Translations under genes and position numbers: made by a program
Source of the DNA: Acidobacteriota bacterium
GTDB taxonomy: Bacteria > Acidobacteriota > Vicinamibacteria > Vicinamibacterales > Vicinamibacteraceae
Assembly: GCA_023429845.1 (NCBI GenBank)
Contig: JAEZCY010000059.1
Location: 1-7,049 of the forward strand
Direction of reading: 5' to 3'
DNA: 7,049 nt
Shown: piece after piece, positions 1 to 4,554 of the stretch
Layout of the letters: every line of letters begins with the position of its first letter
How positions within the stretch are numbered: the stretch's first letter is position 1
The notes under the pieces: generated by a model
Seen by the model: the letters and a program-made list of their open reading frames with translations, nothing else
Databases searched by the model: none
Told to the model about the DNA's origin: nothing

Positions 1-52
1 CCTCCTGCTCGAGTGGTTCATCCTCGAACGGGAGGTCGAACAGCGAGTTCAC
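1..52 (-). CDS. xseA: 5' end of probable exonuclease VII large subunit (partial)
   Basis: Only the first 17 codons lie in the window, on the minus strand running off the left edge. A GTG start at 52-50 shares four bases (GTGA) with the ymdB stop codon, and a GAGG Shine-Dalgarno sits 7 nt upstream, at about 60-63. The visible peptide begins MNSLFDLPFEDEP and then turns acidic. From memory, an 'LFDLPFE' opening followed by an acidic/proline linker is common in XseA proteins of Acidobacteria-like bacteria, ahead of the OB-fold; this recollection could not be checked. XseA is the catalytic subunit of exodeoxyribonuclease VII, which degrades single-stranded DNA with XseB. The overlap and SD support a real, translationally coupled gene more strongly than they support its identity. 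It could be another protein with a similar leader. Confidence 0.5.
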   Translation of the reverse strand, partial: MNSLFDLPFEDEPLEQE

Positions 53-849
53 CCGAGGTCCTCGATATCGGCCGGTGTGAGGCTGAGGCGCTCGATCGCC
101 GTGGCGTGGCCGGTGGCCTCGTCGGCCGTGATGACGACACCGTGCAGGCGGGGCGACCCGGCGGCCGTCTCCCATCGTGCAGGCATGCCGGTGAGGAAGC
201 GGTGGATGACCGGTCCACGCTCCACGCCAATCACGCCGTCGTGGGGCCCGGTCATGCCGACGTCGGTGCAGTAGGCGGTGCCGCCCGGCAGCACCTGCGC
301 GTCGGCAGTCTGCACGTGGGTGTGCGTGCCCACGACGGCCGTCGCCAGGCCGTCGAGGTGCCAGCCCATGGCGATCTTCTCGGAGGTCGCCTCCGCGTGG
401 AAATCGACGAACACGATCGAGGCATGCGCCTTCAGGCGCTCGACCTCGGCGCGACCGAGCGTGAAGGGGTCGTCGATGGCCTGCATGAAGACGCGCCCCA
501 TCAGGTTCAGGATGCCGACGCGCGCTCCCGACGTCGTCGTGACGATCGTCGACCCGCGTCCCGGCGTGCCGGCCGGATAGTTGAAGGGGCGGAGCAGTCG
601 GGGCTCCTCGTCGATGAACGACAGAATCTCCCGCTTGTCCCACACGTGATTGCCGGACGTCATGGCGGCAATCCCCAGCCCGAAGAGCTCGGTGGAGATC
701 TCGCGCGTGATGCCGAAGCCGCCGGCGGCGTTCTCGCCATTGGCGATCACGATGTCGATGTCGTGCGAGGCCACGAGTGCGGGGATGGCACGCTTGACGA
801 GCTCCCGACCGACCTTGGCGAAGATGTCACCGATGAAGAGGATGCGCAT
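49..849 (-). CDS. ymdB: YmdB/TIGR00282-family metallophosphoesterase
   Basis: A 266-aa protein of full family length. Its dinuclear metal site is visible in order: D8 (FIGDIF), E39-N40 (NGENAAGG), N67-H68 (TSGNHVWDK), H151 (DFHAEATSEK), H176 and H178 (GTHTHVQTAD), plus the family signature MTGPHDGVIG near 199-208. Characterised members (Bacillus YmdB, Deinococcus DR1281) are cytoplasmic phosphodiesterases that hydrolyse 2',3'-cyclic nucleotides, and YmdB affects biofilm and motility gene expression. The ATG at 849 gives a perfect start (MRILFIGDIF). It lies 8 nt after the stop of the upstream hsp20-like gene without a clear SD at normal spacing, so translation may rely on coupling. The stop overlaps the start of the probable xseA. 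The family call is very secure; the in vivo substrate is not visible from sequence. Confidence 0.95.
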   Translation of the reverse strand: MRILFIGDIFAKVGRELVKRAIPALVASHDIDIVIANGENAAGGFGITREISTELFGLGIAAMTSGNHVWDKREILSFIDEEPRLLRPFNYPAGTPGRGSTIVTTTSGARVGILNLMGRVFMQAIDDPFTLGRAEVERLKAHASIVFVDFHAEATSEKIAMGWHLDGLATAVVGTHTHVQTADAQVLPGGTAYCTDVGMTGPHDGVIGVERGPVIHRFLTGMPARWETAAGSPRLHGVVITADEATGHATAIERLSLTPADIEDLG

Positions 850-857
850 CGGTGCGT

Positions 858-1289
858 TCAGAGGACCTTCTCGATTGGAATCACGAACCCCTGTCCACCT
901 TCGAGCTTGGGTAACTGCACGCGCAACTCACCCTCGGTCATGGTGGCGCGGGCGTTGGCGAGGTCGAGCGTCGCGGTGACGCGCACCGCGCGGGCGAATC
1001 GACCGAAGCTGCGTTCGACGAGGTGAAAGGCGGTGGCCCGCGACGGCGGGCCGGCGGGCGGCCACTTGCACCCGGCGATGACCAGGGTATTGGCCTTGAA
1101 GAGCACACGGACGTCTTCGGATGCCACGCCAGCCAGGTCCATCACGATCTCGAGTGCGTCCTCGCGCTCGACGACGTCCATGGGGGGCGCGTAGAGGCCC
1201 CCGGGTGCCGCATCGTGCGCATGCGGGAGCTCATCGAAGAGCCGACGGACCTCGTCGGCGAGTTCGGCCGCCTCGGGAAACGACAGCAT
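858..1289 (-). CDS. Hsp20/alpha-crystallin family protein, divergent paralogue
   Basis: With the chosen ATG at 1289 the product is 143 aa. The N-terminus (AAELADEVRRLFDEL, residues 7-21) matches the amphipathic helix typical of bacterial Hsp20. The alpha-crystallin domain runs from about residue 36 (PPMDVVEREDALEIVMDLAGV) to 130, with the G-x-L core motif as GELRVQLP (120-127) and an I-P-I motif (137-139) near the C-terminus. Small heat-shock proteins are ATP-independent holdases that bind unfolding cytoplasmic proteins. The frame is open up to 1526, but upstream residues look non-coding and no good SD is seen, so the start is uncertain (ATG at 1382 is the alternative). It is divergent from the canonical hsp20 at 1526 and only 8 nt upstream of ymdB, suggesting co-transcription. 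It lacks the usual ELPG motif (DLAG instead) and carries a cysteine at 74. Confidence 0.85.
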   Translation of the reverse strand: MLSFPEAAELADEVRRLFDELPHAHDAAPGGLYAPPMDVVEREDALEIVMDLAGVASEDVRVLFKANTLVIAGCKWPPAGPPSRATAFHLVERSFGRFARAVRVTATLDLANARATMTEGELRVQLPKLEGGQGFVIPIEKVL

Positions 1290-1396
1290 GCCGAGATGAT
1301 CGCATGGGTTCCTGCAATCGAGACCGAGTAGGTCCGGCCGATGCCGCGGGCTGGGGCCCCAATGGCGGATGTTTGCGGGCATGAGTCGAACTCGCG

Positions 1397-1428
1397 CATA
1401 TTCAATGATTGACACATACTCATATTCA
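1397..1428 (+). promoter_or_regulatory. Operator-like CATA(T/C)TCA repeat cluster between two hsp20 genes
   Basis: Three copies of CATA(T/C)TCA lie at 1397-1404, 1415-1422 and 1421-1428, the last two overlapping by two bases. A perfect 11-bp palindrome TCAATGATTGA (1402-1412) overlaps the predicted -35 box. The placement upstream of and inside a promoter is typical of a repressor or activator site. It matches neither the CIRCE (HrcA) nor the HAIR (HspR) consensus, so the cognate regulator is unknown. The binding role is inferred. Confidence 0.4.
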
Positions 1429-1436
1429 GCTACACT
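1409..1436 (+). promoter_or_regulatory. Sigma70-type promoter for hsp20
   Basis: A perfect TTGACA (1409-1414) is followed after 16 bp by TACACT (1431-1436); CACTAT with an 18-bp spacer is the alternative -10. The stretch is markedly AT-richer than its surroundings. The predicted start near 1443 gives a leader of about 83 nt for the hsp20 gene at 1526. The leader contains possible hairpins at 1446-1481 (CTGG/CCAG and ACGAA/TTCGT arms) and 1487-1503. Confidence 0.6.
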
Positions 1437-1525
1437 ATCTGTGTGCTGGCCAGACGAACCAGCGCCGACATTCGTGACCAGGGTGCGCGGCCTGCATAGC
1501 CGCCGCCGTGTTGAAGGAGGAAACA

Positions 1526-1978
1526 ATGAGCATGGTGCGCTTCGACCCGTTCCGTGAACTGTCCCAGATGCAGGACCGCATCAATCGCGTCTTCGGCGAT
1601 GCGTATACGCGCCGGTTCGACAACGACGACCTGACGCAGCGCGGCGAATGGCTGCCGCCGGTGGACATCTACGAGAACGGCGATCAGGAGATCGTTCTCA
1701 AGGCGGAGCTCCCGGGCATCGGCCGCGAGAACATCGACCTGCGCGTCGAGAACAACACGCTGACCCTGCGCGGTGAGCGCAAGCGTGAGCAGACGGTGAA
1801 GGACGACCAGTACCACCGAGTCGAGCGTTCGTACGGCGCGTTCAGCCGGTCGTTCTCGCTGCCGACCCGCGTGGACACCGAGAAGGTGCGGGCGGACTTC
1901 AAGGACGGCGTGCTGACCATCACGCTGCCCGTGAAGACCGAGGCCAAGCCGCGGCAGATCGAAGTCGCGGTGGACTGA
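1526..1978 (+). CDS. Hsp20/alpha-crystallin small heat-shock protein
   Basis: A 150-aa canonical bacterial small heat-shock protein, an ATP-independent cytoplasmic holdase that normally forms large oligomers. The N-terminal arm has the familiar FDPFRELSQMQDRINRVFGD (6-25). The alpha-crystallin domain spans about 42-137, with ELPGI at 61-65, the GVLTITLP core motif at 128-135, and a C-terminal I-x-V anchor (IEV, 145-147). The ATG at 1526 is chosen because AAGGAGG (1514-1520) sits 5 nt upstream; the GTG at 1508 would place the SD inside the gene. A TTGACA/TACACT promoter lies about 90 bp upstream. The gene is divergent from a second Hsp20 paralogue and appears monocistronic, followed by a repeat-bearing intergenic region. 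Confidence 0.96.
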   Translation: MSMVRFDPFRELSQMQDRINRVFGDAYTRRFDNDDLTQRGEWLPPVDIYENGDQEIVLKAELPGIGRENIDLRVENNTLTLRGERKREQTVKDDQYHRVERSYGAFSRSFSLPTRVDTEKVRADFKDGVLTITLPVKTEAKPRQIEVAVD

Positions 1979-2002
1979 ACGAGGCGGGAGGGTGGGCCGA
2001 TG

Positions 2003-2032
2003 GGCCTACAAGCCTACGGCCTACAAGCCTAC
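2003..2032 (+). repeat. Tandem 15-bp repeat, two exact copies
   Basis: GGCCTACAAGCCTAC occurs at 2003-2017 and again, without interruption, at 2018-2032. Each unit is itself two GCCTAC hexamers, giving four GCCTAC copies in 30 bases. The neighbouring hairpin contains the same hexamer in both orientations, suggesting one composite extragenic element. Confidence 0.85.
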
Positions 2033-2046
2033 GGGGGGACCGCCGA

Positions 2047-2086
2047 CGCCTACTGCCTGCCGCCTCCGCGGCGCAGGCGGTAGGCG
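2047..2086. repeat. REP-like extragenic palindrome (14-bp stem)
   Basis: Arms 2047-2060 and 2073-2086 pair over 14 positions with a single G-T wobble, enclosing a 12-nt loop. The left arm includes GCCTACTGCCTGC and the right arm the complementary GCAGGCGGTAGGC. No T-run follows on either side and it is about 70 bp past the hsp20 stop, so it is a weak candidate terminator and more like a repeated palindromic element. It shares the GCCTAC core with the adjacent tandem repeat. Confidence 0.6.
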
Positions 2087-2322
2087 ACTCATCGCCCCTG
2101 ACCCACTCTCGGGGACTCCAGCGCGCGTCGCTCGCCTCACCCTGTCGAAGCTCTCTGCGGGCGCAAGCTCTCGATCGCGTAGGAAATGATGAGACTTTGT
2201 AGCGCAGAGCGTGGCGTTGCCGTCACTGCCTCGTTCCCACGCCACCTGACCCGCTACCGTGGCGCCGCATACGGCCACGCCGCCTTCGAACCCTGCACGG
2301 AACCTGCTCGTCTCATCCCGAC

Positions 2323-2328
2323 AAGGAG
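2323..2328 (+). promoter_or_regulatory. Shine-Dalgarno site
   Basis: AAGGAG lies 9 nt before the ATG at 2338. It fixes the start of the small membrane protein and argues that this short hydrophobic frame is really translated. Confidence 0.7.
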
Positions 2329-2337
2329 CAGCCGTCG

Positions 2338-2679
2338 ATGGAAATCCTCTTCGTGGGACTTGCACTGATCTCCGCCGTCGTCTTCGCCGGGCTGGCGGCC
2401 GTATGGTTTGCCGTTCGGGCCGTGCTGTGGGTGGTGTTCTTTCCACTCATGCTGCTCAAGGCCGCCTTCGGACTGGTCTTCGGCTTCCTCGGCATGGTGT
2501 TCGGGCTGGTGTTCGGCAGCATCGGCCTCGTCATCTCCTTCCTGGTGATGCTGGCGCTCGGCGGCGTGGGTCTCCTGGCCGTGCTGGCCGTGGTCGCGAT
2601 TCCGCTCGTGCCGTTCCTGCTCGTCGCGCTGCTGGTGTGGCTCGGCGTCAAGGGCACGCAGGCGCTCGCGGCGGCGTAG
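2338..2679 (+). CDS. Small, highly hydrophobic glycine-rich membrane protein
   Basis: A 113-aa protein I cannot assign to a named family. It is hydrophobic almost end to end; the only charged residues are E2, R27, K41 and K105. About four membrane segments are plausible: roughly 3-24, 28-40 extending into the glycine-rich stretch, 60-83 and 86-104. Residues 42-52 and 53-63 form an 11-residue tandem duplication, each with FGLVFG, spaced like a glycine-zipper helix-packing surface. An AAGGAG SD sits 9 nt upstream and codon third positions are strongly G/C, so it is probably real. No signal-peptide cleavage site or catalytic residue is visible. It lies alone between a repeat-bearing spacer and a convergent hairpin. 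A holin-like or membrane-scaffold role is conceivable but unsupported. Confidence 0.75.
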   Translation: MEILFVGLALISAVVFAGLAAVWFAVRAVLWVVFFPLMLLKAAFGLVFGFLGMVFGLVFGSIGLVISFLVMLALGGVGLLAVLAVVAIPLVPFLLVALLVWLGVKGTQALAAA

Positions 2680-2686
2680 CGGCGTG

Positions 2687-2714
2687 CCGGACCCTCGCCG
2701 GCGGCGAGGGCCGG
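2687..2714. terminator. Bidirectional hairpin between convergent genes
   Basis: An 8-bp perfect stem CCCTCGCC/GGCGAGGG (2692-2699 and 2703-2710) with a 3-nt loop is extended by four more pairs (2687-2690 with 2711-2714) around a single bulged A. It lies exactly between the stop codons of the membrane-protein gene (2679) and gatA (2722). Neither side has a T-run, so it would be a non-canonical terminator for both strands. Confidence 0.6.
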
Positions 2715-2721
2715 GTGCAGG

Positions 2722-4152
2722 CTATCGGGGCGGTGAGGGGAACACGCCCCGGGCGTCTTCGTACGCCGCGGCGGCCCGCAGGAGAGTCGTCTCCTGGAAT
2801 GCCGGCGCGATCAACTGCAGGCCCACGGGCAGTCCCTGACCATCGAGCCCGCACGGGACGCTCACGGCGGGCAGCCCCGCAAGATTCACGCTGACCGTGA
2901 AGACGTCGGCCACATACATCTGCAGCGGATCCTGCATTCGCTCACCCAGACGGAAGGCCGTGGTCGGTGAGGTGGGCATCGCGACGACGTCCACCCTTCC
3001 GAAGGCCTGCGCATAGTCGCCTGCGATCAACGTACGCACCTGCTGCGCCTTCCGGTAGTACGCGTCGTAGTAGCCGGCGCTCAGCACGTAGGTGCCGAGC
3101 AGGATGCGCCGCGTGACCTCGGGGCCGAAGCCGGCGCTGCGCGACGTCGCATACATCGACGCCAGATCCGCGAACTCACTGGGCGCCGCGCGATAGCCGT
3201 AGCGCACCCCGTCGAACCGCGCCAGGTTGGTGCTGGCTTCGGCGGTGGCCACGATGTAGTACGTCGGAATCGCGTGCGGCGCGTGCGGCAGGTCGATGTC
3301 GTGCAGCGTGGCGCCGCCCTCCACCATCAGCGCCAGCGCGCGCTCGACGCTCGCCGCGACATCCTCGTCCACGCCGTCGGCAAGGAGGCTGCGCGGCACA
3401 CCGACGCGCAGCCCCGCGAGCGACACGTCCCTGCCAGGCACGGCGAACGGCTCGGCCGCCACGGTCGTCGCATCGAGCGGATCGGGGCCGGCAATTGCCG
3501 CGAGCACGTGACCGGCCTGGCGCACCGACCGCGTCATCGGTCCGATCTGGTCGAGTGACGACCCGTAGGCGATCAAGCCGTACCGCGACACGCGTCCATA
3601 CGTGGGCTTGAGGCCTACGACGCCGCAGAGCGCTGCCGGCTGTCGGATGGAACCGCCCGTGTCCGAACCGAGCGCGACGGGCACGACGCCCGCGGCCACA
3701 AGTGCGGCCGATCCGCCACTCGATCCTCCTGGGGTCCGGTCGTGGGCCCACGGGTTGCGCACGGCGCCGAAGGCGGAGTTCTCGTTGGACGAGCCCATCG
3801 CGAACTCATCGCAGTTGGCCTTGGCCACCACGATCGCCCCGGCGGCGTCGAGGCGCTGCACGACCGTCGCGTCGTAGGGCGCCACGAACGAGTCGAGCAT
3901 CCTTGACCCGGCGGTGGTGCGTGTGCCCCGCGCGCAGATGTTGTCCTTGAGGGCGACCGGCACGCCGGCCAGCGGCAGCGCCTCCCGGTCGGCCGGCGGC
4001 AGTGCATCGATGGCTGCGGCACGTTCGCGGGCGCGCTCGTCCAGCACCGTGAGCACCGCGTTCAGGGGCGCGGCATCGGCAACAGCACGCAGCGCGGCGG
4101 CGCAGGCATCTGCGGCTGTGGTGACAGGGGCGCTCATCGCATCACCGCTCAC
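2722..4152 (-). CDS. gatA: Asp-tRNA(Asn)/Glu-tRNA(Gln) amidotransferase subunit A
   Basis: A 476-aa amidase-signature protein of normal GatA length. The Ser-cisSer-Lys triad is visible as K69 (VALKDN), S144 (PGGSSGGSAA) and S168 (SDTGGSIRQPA), with the same spacing as in the structurally known Staphylococcus GatA. Other GatA hallmarks are TTAGSRMLDSFVAPYDATVV (79-98), GLKPTYGRVSRYGLIAYGSS and the C-terminal LPAVSVPCG...GLPVGLQLIAP. It releases ammonia from glutamine or asparagine for GatB, which amidates mischarged Glu-tRNA(Gln) or Asp-tRNA(Asn). The GTG start at 4152 overlaps the gatC stop as GTGA, indicating translational coupling; an ATG five codons in (4137) is the alternative. gatB is not adjacent and must be elsewhere. 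Confidence 0.97.
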   Translation of the reverse strand: MSGDAMSAPVTTAADACAAALRAVADAAPLNAVLTVLDERARERAAAIDALPPADREALPLAGVPVALKDNICARGTRTTAGSRMLDSFVAPYDATVVQRLDAAGAIVVAKANCDEFAMGSSNENSAFGAVRNPWAHDRTPGGSSGGSAALVAAGVVPVALGSDTGGSIRQPAALCGVVGLKPTYGRVSRYGLIAYGSSLDQIGPMTRSVRQAGHVLAAIAGPDPLDATTVAAEPFAVPGRDVSLAGLRVGVPRSLLADGVDEDVAASVERALALMVEGGATLHDIDLPHAPHAIPTYYIVATAEASTNLARFDGVRYGYRAAPSEFADLASMYATSRSAGFGPEVTRRILLGTYVLSAGYYDAYYRKAQQVRTLIAGDYAQAFGRVDVVAMPTSPTTAFRLGERMQDPLQMYVADVFTVSVNLAGLPAVSVPCGLDGQGLPVGLQLIAPAFQETTLLRAAAAYEDARGVFPSPPR

Positions 4153-4448
4153 GAGCCGATGACCCGCGGCACCCGGAACAGGCCGGCGGCCTCGTTGGCG
4201 TCGGTGGCGTTGCCCAGTGCGTCGTGGACGCTGAGCGACGTATGCGGCTCGTCGGCGCGCATGTCGCCGGCGCCCTCGACGATGTGCGCGGTGAGCGGCA
4301 CGCCCGCGGTCGGAACCGCGCTGAGCCGATCGACATACTCGAGGATGCGCTCGAGGTCTGTCGCCAGCCTGGGGCGGACGTCGTCACTGATGCGCAGGTG
4401 CGCCAGCGCGGCAACACGGTCGATGTCTTCGTGGGTGATGCGGGCCAT
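4149..4448 (-). CDS. gatC: Asp-tRNA(Asn)/Glu-tRNA(Gln) amidotransferase subunit C
   Basis: A 99-aa protein with the typical GatC pattern: ITHEDIDRVAALAHLRISDD at the N-terminus (4-23), a DLERILEYVDRLSAV helix (31-45), an extended middle that would wrap GatA (LRADEP-like MRADEP, 63-68), and a C-terminal AAGLFRVPRVIGS matching the usual 'FxVPRVI' ending. GatC is the small scaffold that holds GatA and GatB together. Its stop overlaps the gatA start by four bases. No Shine-Dalgarno precedes the ATG; instead TAGAAT lies 9 nt upstream, so the transcript is predicted to begin within about 3 nt of the ATG. Confidence 0.96.
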   Translation of the reverse strand: MARITHEDIDRVAALAHLRISDDVRPRLATDLERILEYVDRLSAVPTAGVPLTAHIVEGAGDMRADEPHTSLSVHDALGNATDANEAAGLFRVPRVIGS

Positions 4449-4457
4449 CGGACGGCA

Positions 4458-4463
4458 ATTCTA
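4458..4463 (-). promoter_or_regulatory. -10 element of a probable leaderless gatCA promoter
   Basis: On the minus strand TAGAAT occupies 4463-4458 and ends 9 nt before the gatC ATG at 4448. With a usual 6-nt discriminator, transcription starts near 4451, leaving a 3-nt leader. No -35-like hexamer is seen at 16-18 bp. The call rests on position and the TANNNT match. Confidence 0.45.
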
Positions 4464-4540
4464 ACGGGAACGCCTCCGGGCCGGGGCCGCCTCGCTCGAC
4501 GCGCGGCAGCGCACGCCCGACGGGCAGGACCCACGGCTAC

Positions 4541-4546
4541 TACAAT
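4541..4546 (+). promoter_or_regulatory. -10 element of a probable leaderless promoter
   Basis: TACAAT at 4541-4546 ends 8 nt before the ATG at 4555, predicting a start near 4553 and a leader of about 2 nt. No -35 match is evident. The GGTGAG close to the ATG is too near to act as a normal SD. Confidence 0.45.
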
Positions 4547-4554
4547 GGTGAGCG

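Larger units (their letters stand above)
1979..2337. other. Gene-free intergenic stretch with repeats
   Basis: No reading frame here looks coding on either strand; the open frames give arginine/proline-rich low-complexity products with no start signals. It holds a tandem 15-bp repeat (2003-2032), a 14-bp-stem hairpin (2047-2086), a short direct repeat AAGCTCTC (2148-2155 and 2165-2172), and a spaced inverted repeat GTGGCGT/ACGCCAC (2211-2217 and 2239-2245). The last 15 bases hold the SD of the membrane-protein gene at 2338. I could not identify a convincing promoter for that gene. Confidence 0.6.

Noticed and set aside
13..1026. Long plus-strand open frame of 337 codons opposite ymdB and the Hsp20 paralogue
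   Set aside because: It is antisense to a textbook YmdB protein with all metal ligands and to an Hsp20 domain. Its product is Arg/Gly/Asp-rich without domain character, a usual shadow in GC-rich DNA.
1383..1428. CIRCE or HAIR heat-shock operator in the hsp20 spacer
   Set aside because: The CIRCE arms TTAGCACTC/GAGTGCTAA are absent, and GAGT-CGA-ACTC has arms and a spacer too short for HAIR.
1290..1526. N-terminal extension of the divergent Hsp20 up to 1526
   Set aside because: The added 79 residues cross the plus-strand promoter and repeat cluster and have no Hsp20 similarity. The conserved N-terminal helix begins just after the ATG at 1289.
2047..2086. Intrinsic terminator of hsp20
   Set aside because: The stem is long but begins 69 nt past the stop and has no T-run, and its sequence is tied to the GCCTAC repeat family. 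I list it as a palindromic repeat instead.
2021..2446. Minus-strand open frame of 141 codons over the intergenic repeats
   Set aside because: It contains a poly-arginine tract, runs through the repeat and hairpin, and has no initiation signal or recognisable domain.
2259..2894. Plus-strand open frame of 211 codons spanning the membrane-protein gene and the gatA 3' end
   Set aside because: It crosses the convergent hairpin, gives an Arg/Gly/Ala-rich product and lacks an SD. The 113-aa frame has both an SD and coherent membrane segments.
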